Part shown: piece after piece, positions 8,941-16,911 of the stretch
How the letters are laid out: the number at the start of each line of letters is the position of its first letter
Position numbering within the stretch: position 1 is the stretch's first letter
DNA from: Candidatus Aalborgicola defluviihabitans
GTDB lineage: Bacteria > Pseudomonadota > Gammaproteobacteria > Burkholderiales > Burkholderiaceae_C
Reading direction: 5' to 3'
Assembly (NCBI GenBank): GCA_016705575.1
Contig: JADIXX010000008.1
Coordinates: forward strand, 806,001 to 870,000
DNA: 64,000 nucleotides
The notes under the pieces: generated by a model
Told to the model about the DNA's origin: nothing
Seen by the model: the letters and a program-made list of their open reading frames with translations, nothing else
Database searches by the model: none
Program-made: the position numbers and the translations under genes

Positions 8941-9939
8941 ATGCCACTTTCGCTCTCCCCCTCTTTTTCGGCCCGGCTCAACCGACGAATGGCCACTGTG
9001 CTGGCCGTCAGCGCCTTGTGCTGGGGTAGCCTGGCCCAAGCGCAGACTGGTCCCATCAAGATTTTGGTGGGGTTCCCCCCCGGCGGCGGAACCGATGCCA
9101 TTGCCCGCACTCTGGCCGACAAGCTCAAAGACCAACTGGGCACGCCCGTGGTTGTGGAGAACAAGGCCGGCGCTGGTGGACAGATTGCCGCACAGACACT
9201 CAAGGCTGCCCCAGCCGACGGCACCACACTGTTCCTTTCACATGACCACACCATCTCCATCCTGCCGCTGGTGGTGAAGAACCCGGGTTTTGATCCAGCC
9301 CGTGACTTTGTGGCCGTGGGTGGTTTTGCCACCTTTGTGAATGCGCTGGCGGTATCGGGCGGCACACCGGCCAAGTCCATGAACGAGTACGTGGCGTGGG
9401 TGCGCAGCCAGGGCGCCGGCAAGGGCACTGTGGGTGTGCCGGCACCGGCCTCAGTCCCGGAGTTTTTGGTCAAGGTGATTGGCCAGAAGTACAAGCTGGA
9501 CCTGCAATCTGCGCCTTACCGCGGCAGCGCCCCCATGATCGGCGACATGCTGGGCAACCAGATTGCGGCCGGAACCGGCTCTATCCCTGACTTTATCGAG
9601 AACCACAAAGCCGGCAAGATCCGCGTGGTCGCCGTCATGGGAACTGCGCGTCAGCCGCTTCTGCCGGATGTGCCGACCTTTGCAGAGCTGGGATTGGCTG
9701 GCTTTGAAGACCTGCCCTACTACGGCCTGTTTGCGCCGGCTGGCACGCCCACTGCCACCATCGACAAGATCTCTGCCGCACTGGCCAAGGTGGTGGCCAT
9801 GCCGGATGTACATGACCGGCTAACGGCCATGGGCCTGAGCGTGGGCTACATGACGCCGCAGCAACTGAGCACCCGCGAGCGGGCCTACAGCCAGACCTGG
9901 TCCAAAATCATCAAGTCCAGCGGCTTCGTACCCCAGTAA
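8941..9939 (+). CDS. Bug-family tripartite tricarboxylate transporter substrate-binding protein
   Basis: A 332-residue periplasmic binding protein of the Bug/TctC family. The ATG at 8941 is chosen because GGAG sits 6 bases upstream and because it gives a normal signal peptide ending LAQA around residue 34. The mature start IKILVGFPPGGGTD is the family hallmark, where the backbone contacts the carboxylate of the ligand. No TctA/TctB membrane genes are nearby, as is common for the large Bug repertoire of Burkholderiales. The ligand is unknown; the divergent hyi gene hints at a small hydroxy- or dicarboxylate. Confidence 0.9.
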   Translation: MPLSLSPSFSARLNRRMATVLAVSALCWGSLAQAQTGPIKILVGFPPGGGTDAIARTLADKLKDQLGTPVVVENKAGAGGQIAAQTLKAAPADGTTLFLSHDHTISILPLVVKNPGFDPARDFVAVGGFATFVNALAVSGGTPAKSMNEYVAWVRSQGAGKGTVGVPAPASVPEFLVKVIGQKYKLDLQSAPYRGSAPMIGDMLGNQIAAGTGSIPDFIENHKAGKIRVVAVMGTARQPLLPDVPTFAELGLAGFEDLPYYGLFAPAGTPTATIDKISAALAKVVAMPDVHDRLTAMGLSVGYMTPQQLSTRERAYSQTWSKIIKSSGFVPQ

Positions 9940-9966
9940 TGGACTAACGGGACCGCGGCGCACCCG

Positions 9967-11514
9967 TCAAATGGTTGCGCCAGCGTCCTGAATAGGTTTG
10001 GATTTGCGCTGAGGCCGGGCGCGCTTAACGGATACTACAGGCGTCATGGATGCCATGCGCACCCGCCTTACCGCAGACGACTTGCGTCGCTGGGCACGCA
10101 CGGCACGCTGGGCCAGTGCCAGGTATTCCTGGAAGCTGTCACGCAGGCACTGGGCCAGTACTTCGGGGTCGGGCAGTTGTTCGTAGCAGCCGGTGACCGA
10201 GACCACAATCGTATTGTTGTAACCGGTCACCGAAAACACCAGGCCCATGCCGTCGGAGATGGGCATGATGGCTGACAGGTACGTGAGCTTGGCACCTTGC
10301 AAATACAGCGGCACTCGTGAACCCGGTACGTTGGTGATGGCGCAATTGGCCAGCGGTGCCCAGCCGCCCAGGAGGGCCGAAGCTGAACGCAGCATCTTGC
10401 TCGTAACCATGATGCCCAATGACGGTGCCAGTTGCGCCAAGCTGGTCAGCTCCCGCGCGCTGATGGCCTGCGTCATGGCGGCTGAAGACGAACTGGCCAA
10501 CTGAATGGCAACCAAGCGCTGCACCGGATCGACAATGTCCGTGCCCAAACCCACCCGCACCCAGGATAAATGGGTTTGTGGATCGGACTGCAGGTCACTG
10601 TGCACGGCAATGGGTGCCGCTGCAACCAGACTCGTTTCGGGCAATTCAGCCTGCATGGCCAGGTAGCTGCGCAGACCGCCGGCGCACACGGCCAGCACCA
10701 CATCATTGACCGTGGCATGGGGCACCAAGGCACGGATGGTTTTGAAATCTTCCAGCGCAAAACGGCGGGTCTCGAAGACCCGATGCGGCGATACCTCGGT
10801 GTTGAAGCGCGTCATGGGGAAGGCGTGGGGCTGGCCCAAAATTTCACCGGCAAAAGTTTTGACTGTGGATTTGATGGCGGTCCAGCTGCTGCGAAGCGGC
10901 TGGACCATGCGAAACGGGAAGGTAGCCATATTCATGCCTGCCAACCAGACCAGCGCCAGATTACCGGGAGGTGACTCTGGAAACCAGGGTGCCGCCGGCG
11001 GGGGCAATGAGGCACTGGGAGACAGATCGTGCAGCAAGCTGGTGATTTCGTTGCCGTTCTCCACGTCAATGGCAGCGTGGTGGATTTTCAGGAGTACCGC
11101 AAAGCTGCCCACCGGCAGGTCCAGAAAACTGTCCAAGCCTTCGATGACATACATCTCCCACAGAGGGCGCTGCAGGTCCAGCGGGCGCGCATGGATGCGC
11201 GAAGACTGGATGCAAAACTGACGCCAGTCGCCTGGCCTGGGCAGTGCGATGTGGCGCACGTGGTATTCGATGTTGAACTGCTCATCCTCTACCCAGTACG
11301 GATAGTCCAGATCCAGTGGCACCCGCAGGATTTTTTCCCGGAAATTGGGCAGACGATCCAGCCGGCTCGCTACGTGGGCCAATATTTGCTTGAAACGCAC
11401 CACTCCACCTGGCGCCGTGGACTGATCGTAAATGTGCAACAGCGTGATGTTGGAATTGGCGTGGGCGCTGTCTGAATAGATATAGGCGGCGTCGTGTTCA
11501 CTGAGTTGGCGCAT
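9967..11514 (-). CDS. Wax ester synthase / diacylglycerol acyltransferase-like enzyme (first copy)
   Basis: A 515-residue member of the WS/DGAT family, which joins acyl-CoA to fatty alcohols or diacylglycerol. The N-terminus MRQLSEHDAAYIYSD is typical, and the active-site motif HHAAID lies at 145-150. The usual following Gly is replaced by Val, a departure from HHxxxDG. The ATG at 11514 is preferred over a TTG five codons upstream because it matches the family start. The C-terminus is a basic tail. It lies close to an alpha/beta hydrolase gene in the same direction (16-base gap), which suggests a lipid-handling pair. A second WS/DGAT gene is 5 kb away. Confidence 0.87.
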   Translation of the reverse strand: MRQLSEHDAAYIYSDSAHANSNITLLHIYDQSTAPGGVVRFKQILAHVASRLDRLPNFREKILRVPLDLDYPYWVEDEQFNIEYHVRHIALPRPGDWRQFCIQSSRIHARPLDLQRPLWEMYVIEGLDSFLDLPVGSFAVLLKIHHAAIDVENGNEITSLLHDLSPSASLPPPAAPWFPESPPGNLALVWLAGMNMATFPFRMVQPLRSSWTAIKSTVKTFAGEILGQPHAFPMTRFNTEVSPHRVFETRRFALEDFKTIRALVPHATVNDVVLAVCAGGLRSYLAMQAELPETSLVAAAPIAVHSDLQSDPQTHLSWVRVGLGTDIVDPVQRLVAIQLASSSSAAMTQAISARELTSLAQLAPSLGIMVTSKMLRSASALLGGWAPLANCAITNVPGSRVPLYLQGAKLTYLSAIMPISDGMGLVFSVTGYNNTIVVSVTGCYEQLPDPEVLAQCLRDSFQEYLALAQRAVRAQRRKSSAVRRVRMASMTPVVSVKRARPQRKSKPIQDAGATI

Positions 11515-11530
11515 AAAGTTCTTTCGCAAG

Positions 11531-12379
11531 TCAGTTTGCGTCTGCTGCTGGCCTGCAAGCTTTTGGAGTGCCCGTTGTCAGACCCAAGACCTGCCCCAGC
11601 AGCCCTTTGGCAACAAACGGTTTCCAATTATCTTCTGGCTGGGCCAGACGGTCGGCCACGACGGCCAGCACAATGCCGTTGAAACCCAGCCCGATATGGC
11701 TGCCTGCAATCCGAATGTTTTCGTGCAGGGCCGGATCGCCATCGATGGTGGCTTCCTGCGGCGGAACTACACCATCCGACAACGAATACAGGCAACTGGT
11801 AGGAATAGCCAGGCGACGGCGCTCGCGCATATCCTTGGCGCGCGGCTGCATCACATGCGCGGAGGCACCCAGCCGGTGCGACACGAGACGGTAAAGCGCT
11901 TTGATTGCGTTGGGTGACTGGCTGCCAGCGGCATCCACACTGACCGGACTGCCCAAGGTGATGACGCAGCGCACACAGTCAAGCGCCTGTTGTGCGCCAT
12001 ACATGGAAAAGACGCCGCCCAGACTCCAACCGACCAGGCTCACCTTCTTGCCGGTAACGTGGTGCAGGTAGCGGATCTTCTGCGGAAGGGCATTGGCATG
12101 CTTGCTGCGAAAGCCCATATTGCGACCCAGACCCCAGGTGTGGACGTCATAGCCCTTGTTCTGCAAAAATAGCTTCAACGCCACCAACGACGACTCGCTG
12201 GCCATGAAACCGGGAACCAGTAGCACGGGGTGACCATCGCCCGCAGGGGCATTCATCAGCAGCGGCAGGGAAGCCGGCAACAACGCCATTTCCAGCAGCC
12301 CGCGCGCTTCCAGCAGTGACGTCAACACATGCGGCGCGCCAACATGGGCATTGCGGACGACGGGATGGTGACGGTGCAT
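11531..12379 (-). CDS. Alpha/beta hydrolase (lipase/esterase-like)
   Basis: A 282-residue hydrolase with oxyanion-side VLLVPGF at 52-58 and the nucleophile elbow GWSLGG at 117-122 (Ser119). The segment TWGLGRNMG after it is typical of lipase-like proteins linked to triacylglycerol or PHA metabolism. The ATG at 12379 is preceded by GAGGA with about 9 bases spacing; a longer open frame begins at 12493 but crosses the promoter region. There is no evident signal peptide. It probably forms an operon with the downstream WS/DGAT gene, so hydrolysis or remodelling of neutral lipid is the likely role, by inference from context. Confidence 0.83.
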   Translation of the reverse strand: MHRHHPVVRNAHVGAPHVLTSLLEARGLLEMALLPASLPLLMNAPAGDGHPVLLVPGFMASESSLVALKLFLQNKGYDVHTWGLGRNMGFRSKHANALPQKIRYLHHVTGKKVSLVGWSLGGVFSMYGAQQALDCVRCVITLGSPVSVDAAGSQSPNAIKALYRLVSHRLGASAHVMQPRAKDMRERRRLAIPTSCLYSLSDGVVPPQEATIDGDPALHENIRIAGSHIGLGFNGIVLAVVADRLAQPEDNWKPFVAKGLLGQVLGLTTGTPKACRPAADAN

Positions 12380-12396
12380 GGAAAAGAATCCTCTAT

Positions 12397-12480
12397 CTGT
12401 CTGTTTTGACAGTAACCGGTACAGTCTAAAACCATTCTGGGACTTGTATTTAGGAGAATTGCCTAATGCAGTGATGCATT
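12397..12480. promoter_or_regulatory. Cluster of three inverted repeats in a divergent promoter region
   Basis: Three perfect short palindromes lie between the divergent esterase and phospholipase-like genes. CTGTC/GACAG with a 6-base spacer spans 12397-12412. TTAGG/CCTAA with a 7-base spacer spans 12450-12466. AATGCA/TGCATT with a 4-base spacer spans 12465-12480. The last looks most like a dimeric repressor operator. Which protein binds is unknown. Confidence 0.45.
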
Positions 12481-12574
12481 GGTGACACCCCAATGGCTAC
12501 GACTACACAAAAAAATCAGCAACGTTCACAATCAGACGGTCATTTTCAAACCCGACTTACTGCAACAGAACCCC

Positions 12575-13927
12575 ATGAAGCGCATCCTTTTTGCCACCCT
12601 GTTGACCCTGTGCACCACCGGCCCCGCAATGGCTTGGAGCAACCACGCCCTGGCCAGCTACCGCGCTTTCGAAGGCATGCCCGAAGTGGCCAGGGCCGCT
12701 ACCGTGCCAGCTGAGCCGCTTGAATCATTTCTGGCCGCACAGGCCCAGCCTATTGCCCAACTGCTGGCCCAACAGGACGCCTGGGCCAAAGCCCATATTG
12801 CGCATTACCCGCCTCTTTCAGCCGCGCTGCGGTTTGATGCACAGGTAGTCCAGAAAGGCCCACAGGCGCTGCGCAAAGCATTCTTGACAGCGTTGCGTGT
12901 ATCACCCGAAAGCCGCCTGGCGCTCTACATCCAGCCCGACCCCTGGTCCACAGCGCCGCAAGCCGAGCCGTTAGCGCACGACACCGTGAGCGCGTTGCCA
13001 GCGCGCGACAAAGACGACGACGACCACCATTTCGTACGACTGAGTCCAGGTGAAGCCGTGGCGCCGCTGGCAGTGCTGGCCTCGGCCAGCGACGAGCCCG
13101 ACTACGGTATGGACCTGAACCTGTGGGAAGACAGCCCGTCGCCCTGGGGCGCACGCTACGGCTTTGGCAAGATTCCCTTCGGCAACCCCAGCCTGGCGTT
13201 CTCTACCCAAGCGCCCTTTCATATGGGCTTCTACCACGAGTCGCCCGTCATCTACATGGCCGCCGGGTTCCTCAAGCGCACCTATCCCCTCTTGCGCATC
13301 CACCAGTATCGGGGCCTGTCAGAACTGGCTTTCCGCAGCGGCCACGCCTACTGGGGATGGCGCTTTGCCGGGCTGGCCATGCATTACGTACAGGACTTGA
13401 CCCAGCCCTACCACGCCAGCCTGGCACCCGATTTTTCGGCGACCCGCCTGATCGGCATCAACCTGCTGGCCATGCTGGGCATGCCGGGCGCAAAGAACAA
13501 CATGATCATCCTGCTGTCCAATCGCCACTTCGTGCTGGAGCGCTACGAGAGCCAGATGGTCCAGGCCGACGCACAAGGCCGCCAGACCGGCAGCGTGGAG
13601 CAGGCCCTGCATGACACGCGCACCGACGCCGGCTACCCTGCGTGGTCAGACCAATACGTACGGGACACTGTGGCCAATCAGGCGCACGACCTGGGCGTCA
13701 CGGTGACCAGTCAAATGCTCGCCACCGTACCTACAGGCTATGTGAATGACCCAAGCTTTGATTTTGGTCTGCACGCCAAAGACATCGACCTGATGACCGA
13801 GGTGGCTCGCCAGGGTGCCGCCCCCAAGGCCGCGCTGGAATCCACCATTGCCACCTTGATGCGCAACGCTGGCGCGCACAGCCGCAACCTAGTGCGGGGC
13901 ATCCTGCTGGACGTGTCGCAGCATTAA
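12575..13927 (+). CDS. Zinc-dependent phospholipase C / S1-P1 nuclease-fold protein
   Basis: A 450-residue secreted protein. The ATG at 12575 gives a clean signal peptide ending PAMA at residue 20, so the mature chain begins Trp-Ser-Asn-His. In Bacillus cereus phospholipase C and P1 nuclease a mature N-terminal Trp binds zinc through its backbone, and here the predicted cleavage exposes a Trp in the same way. The second hallmark, HYVQDLTQPYH at 270-280, fits the family pattern HxxxDxxQPxH. An acidic stretch (DKDDDDHH, 145-152) and about 150 extra residues distinguish it from the roughly 250-280 residue classical enzymes. Phosphodiester cleavage of lipid or nucleic acid is inferred; the substrate is open. 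Confidence 0.7.
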   Translation: MKRILFATLLTLCTTGPAMAWSNHALASYRAFEGMPEVARAATVPAEPLESFLAAQAQPIAQLLAQQDAWAKAHIAHYPPLSAALRFDAQVVQKGPQALRKAFLTALRVSPESRLALYIQPDPWSTAPQAEPLAHDTVSALPARDKDDDDHHFVRLSPGEAVAPLAVLASASDEPDYGMDLNLWEDSPSPWGARYGFGKIPFGNPSLAFSTQAPFHMGFYHESPVIYMAAGFLKRTYPLLRIHQYRGLSELAFRSGHAYWGWRFAGLAMHYVQDLTQPYHASLAPDFSATRLIGINLLAMLGMPGAKNNMIILLSNRHFVLERYESQMVQADAQGRQTGSVEQALHDTRTDAGYPAWSDQYVRDTVANQAHDLGVTVTSQMLATVPTGYVNDPSFDFGLHAKDIDLMTEVARQGAAPKAALESTIATLMRNAGAHSRNLVRGILLDVSQH

Positions 13928-13959
13928 CGCAACCAGCTAAATGAGGGCCGTCATCTGCA

Positions 13960-15264
13960 TCATCGGTAAAGCAGAGTGGGCAGCCACATCGTCAAGGGTG
14001 GCCACAGGGCCGCAATCAGCAAGTCCAGCATGGCTACCGCGACCAAGGGCATCACCGCACGCGATATTTTTCCCAGCGAAATACCGGCGATACCGCAACT
14101 CACAAACAGGCAAATGCCCACAGGCGGTGTCATCATGCCAATGGCCAGGTTCACCACCACCAGCACGCCAAAGTGCACCGGATCGACCATCATCTGCGGA
14201 GTCAACAGCGCCAGCACCGGCACCATCAACAAGAGTGCCGCAGTGGTCTCCATCACACAACCCACCACCAGCAGCAAGGCCATCACCAGCAGCAGCAAAC
14301 CGGTGGGCGGCAGTGACAGCGAGTTGACGAACACGTCCAGCAGTCTGGCACCCTGCTGCATGGCCAGCAGCCAGCCAAAAATCTTGGCCATGGCGATGAT
14401 GAACAGAATGCCGCCCGCGGCCACCTGTGACTTGATGATGAGTTGCGGCAAGTCTTTCCAGGCCAGCTCACGGTTGATCAGCGTACCTACCAGCAGCGCG
14501 TAAAACACTGCCAGGGCAGCGGCCTCGGTCACGGTCACAATGCCACTCAGAATGCCGCCCAGCACCACCACCGGAGCACCCAGCGACCAGGCAGCGGCTC
14601 TGCCGGTGCGCGCCACCTCAGTCCAGCGAAACGGCACACGCTGCCCATAGCCTTTGCGCCACGAAATCCATACCGCCACCGCCATGAACGACAGCCCCAA
14701 CAGCAGCCCAACCAACATGCCGCCGGCAAACAGTTGCGAGGTCGAGATGTTGGTCATGAAGCCAAAAATCACCATCGGAATCGACGGCGGAATGATCACC
14801 CCGATGGCACCGCCCGCCGCAACCACCGCAGCGGCAAACGCAGCCGGGTAACCCTGGCGGATCATGGCCGGAATCACCACTGCGCCAATCGCCGCCGTGT
14901 CGGCCGCCGCCGAGCCCGAAATGCCGGCAATGATCATGGATGCCACGATCGCCGCTGCGGCCAGGCCGCCGTGCGCCCAGCCCACCAGGCTGTTGCAAAA
15001 GTCGATCAATCGGCGCGAGATGCCGCCGGTTTCCATCAGCGCACCGGCAATCATGAACAGCGGCACAGCCAGCAGGTCAAAGGAATCCACCCCTGAAAAA
15101 AGCTGCTGGACAATGGTTTGTCCCAGCGCGGCCAAGCTGGCCGTGGCCGGGAACACGCCAGGTGTCACAATCAGGCCAATCGCGGGCAGGCCAATCGACA
15201 AGGCGATGGGCAGGCCCAGCGCCATGAGGGTGAACATCAGTCCGAAAAGCAGAACGATGATCAT
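13960..15264 (-). CDS. TRAP transporter large permease (DctM type)
   Basis: A 434-residue membrane protein with about twelve hydrophobic helices. It is the ion-coupled large subunit of a tripartite ATP-independent periplasmic transporter. Family blocks such as PLFMIAGALMETGGISRRL and GAIGVIIPPSIPMVIFG are clear. Its start overlaps the dctQ stop by 4 bases (ATGA), so the two are translationally coupled. With the small permease and the binding protein encoded just upstream it forms a complete C4-dicarboxylate-type TRAP system; the actual ligand is not known. Confidence 0.92.
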   Translation of the reverse strand: MIIVLLFGLMFTLMALGLPIALSIGLPAIGLIVTPGVFPATASLAALGQTIVQQLFSGVDSFDLLAVPLFMIAGALMETGGISRRLIDFCNSLVGWAHGGLAAAAIVASMIIAGISGSAAADTAAIGAVVIPAMIRQGYPAAFAAAVVAAGGAIGVIIPPSIPMVIFGFMTNISTSQLFAGGMLVGLLLGLSFMAVAVWISWRKGYGQRVPFRWTEVARTGRAAAWSLGAPVVVLGGILSGIVTVTEAAALAVFYALLVGTLINRELAWKDLPQLIIKSQVAAGGILFIIAMAKIFGWLLAMQQGARLLDVFVNSLSLPPTGLLLLVMALLLVVGCVMETTAALLLMVPVLALLTPQMMVDPVHFGVLVVVNLAIGMMTPPVGICLFVSCGIAGISLGKISRAVMPLVAVAMLDLLIAALWPPLTMWLPTLLYR

Positions 15265-15764
15265 GGCGAATCTTGTACAAGGCCGCTGCCCGCGCCCTTG
15301 CGCCGCGTCAAATCAGTCAGGATATGGAGCAAAAAAATACCGCCCGATATGGGCAAAACAGAAATGGGCAGCGACATCGGCATCTGCACTGCAGTAGATG
15401 TCTGGTCCCAGGCCTTCATCGTATAAAGGACACCGTACCAGGTGATCAGCCCAAAACAGCTCAGCGTGAGTAGTTGCAGTGAACGCACGATGATCTGTTC
15501 AATCGCGGTGCCAAAGCGTGCGCCAAAACCCGCCAGACCGATGAAATGCGCACGCTTGTACGCTACCGTAGCACCCAAAAAGGTGGTGGCCACCAGCAGG
15601 TAGCGACCAATTTCCTCTGACCAGCTCAGCGAATGCCCCATGTAACGCGCCACCACTTGGGCGAACAGGATGAGTGAAATGGTGGCACCGACCAACAGGA
15701 GCACGCGTTCGACCCACAGGTTGATCCAATCGCTCGTACTCAACAGGCGTTGATGAAAATTCAT
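15261..15764 (-). CDS. TRAP transporter small permease (DctQ type)
   Basis: A 167-residue protein with four predicted transmembrane helices, matching the DctQ subunit that partners DctM in the inner membrane. The motif SWSEEIGRYLLV around residues 48-59 is diagnostic. It lies between the binding-protein gene (69-base gap) and dctM (4-base overlap) on the same strand, as in most TRAP operons. Confidence 0.9.
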   Translation of the reverse strand: MNFHQRLLSTSDWINLWVERVLLLVGATISLILFAQVVARYMGHSLSWSEEIGRYLLVATTFLGATVAYKRAHFIGLAGFGARFGTAIEQIIVRSLQLLTLSCFGLITWYGVLYTMKAWDQTSTAVQMPMSLPISVLPISGGIFLLHILTDLTRRKGAGSGLVQDSP

Positions 15765-15833
15765 GAATGCTTCAAAAAAACCGAGGTTCGGGCATAGCCC
15801 GCTGCGCGCGAACCTGGCATCGGCGGTGACGAT

Positions 15834-16814
15834 TTATTTGACGGTCTTGCGAATTTCGTCAACGATTTTTTTGGTATCGCCGGTCAAAGAGGCATAGACC
15901 GGTTCGGTTTTGGCACGAAAAGCCGCCAAATCGGGATTGTCCACCACCTGCATACCAGCGGCTTTCAGGGCGGCCAATTGGCTGGCTTCGTTGTCCCGCA
16001 CAAAGCGCCGTCCGGCCATGGAAGCTGTCGCTGCTGCGTCCATGAAGACCTTGCGGTCCGCAGCGGGCAGCGTATCCATAAAGGCCTTGCTGCCGACAAA
16101 TACCAGTGCCGAGTACACATGGCGAGTCATAGTCAGGTATTTTTGACCCGCCTCATTGAGCTTGGCCGCCGAGATCACCGACACCGGATTTTCCTGCCCA
16201 TCCAGAACGCCTTGTTGCAGCTGAGTCGTAATAGGCCAGGCCATTGGGGTTGGGTTGGCACCAATCGCACGCCAGATGGCCAGGTGCGTGGGCGACTCCA
16301 TGGTGCGGATCTTCATGCCCTTCAAATCATCCGGGCCCTTGACGGCTTGCTTGGAGTTGGTCACGTTGCGAAAACCGTTGTCCAAAAAATGCATGCCGAC
16401 CAGGCCGGCTTTGTCGAAGCGTTTGAGCAAATCCTGACCAATCGGGCCGTCGAGCACCTTGTCGGTGGCTTCGTAGGAGCTGAACAGGAAAGGCATTTCC
16501 AGCGCTTTGATCTCGGGCACAAAGGCCTCGACCGGGCCGGTGGTGCAGACGCTCATCTGCACGGTGCCAAGCTGCAACTGCTGCAGCACCTGGGTTTCGC
16601 TACCCAGCGCGGCGGAGTGGTGCACCACGATGTCGTATTTGCCAGGCAAAGCCTTGTCGACTGCTTCCTTGAACTTGTTAGCCGCCAGGGTGTGAACAAA
16701 GGTCGGGCCGGTGACCACGCCAATATTGACTTTTTCGGCAGCCAGCGCGGGCAAGCCAAAAGCCAGACTGGCAGCGCAAATCAGACCGGACAGGGTGCGG
16801 GGAATGAATGTCAT
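15834..16814 (-). CDS. TRAP transporter solute-binding protein (DctP type)
   Basis: A 326-residue periplasmic receptor. A signal peptide ends around LPALA (residue 25) and the DctP fold follows. Recognisable blocks are LGTVQMSVCTTGPVEAF, the Arg-containing NGFRNVTNSKQAVKGPDDLK that binds the carboxylate of ligands in this family, and GQENPVSVI. It is the first gene of the dctPQM operon, so expression probably begins in the 97 bases upstream. TRAP receptors of this clade usually bind dicarboxylates or other organic acids; the ligand cannot be fixed from sequence. Confidence 0.92.
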   Translation of the reverse strand: MTFIPRTLSGLICAASLAFGLPALAAEKVNIGVVTGPTFVHTLAANKFKEAVDKALPGKYDIVVHHSAALGSETQVLQQLQLGTVQMSVCTTGPVEAFVPEIKALEMPFLFSSYEATDKVLDGPIGQDLLKRFDKAGLVGMHFLDNGFRNVTNSKQAVKGPDDLKGMKIRTMESPTHLAIWRAIGANPTPMAWPITTQLQQGVLDGQENPVSVISAAKLNEAGQKYLTMTRHVYSALVFVGSKAFMDTLPAADRKVFMDAAATASMAGRRFVRDNEASQLAALKAAGMQVVDNPDLAAFRAKTEPVYASLTGDTKKIVDEIRKTVK

Positions 16815-16875
16815 GGTGTTCCTTGAAGTGAAAAAGTCACTGAATAGCTACCTGTGCGCAGCGCTCATCGCCATA

Positions 16876-16896
16876 TGCACCTCAATCATAGGTGCA
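16876..16896. repeat. Inverted repeat upstream of dctP
   Basis: A perfect TGCACC/GGTGCA palindrome with a 9-base spacer sits in the 97-base gap between the second WS/DGAT gene and dctP. No T-run follows on either strand, so it is more likely an operator than a terminator. Its arms resemble NtrC half-sites but the spacer is longer than the usual 4-5 bases. Confidence 0.35.
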
Positions 16897-16911
16897 GAAT
16901 GCGGCGCTCCG

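Noticed and set aside
12820..12960. Possible short tandem repeats in the phospholipase-like gene
   Set aside because: The region is simply Ala/Leu-rich coding sequence without period.
16845..16875. A further degenerate copy of the two-hairpin repeat (GAATAGCTACCTGTGCGC)
   Set aside because: Only a few bases of the left arm match and the conserved right core is absent.
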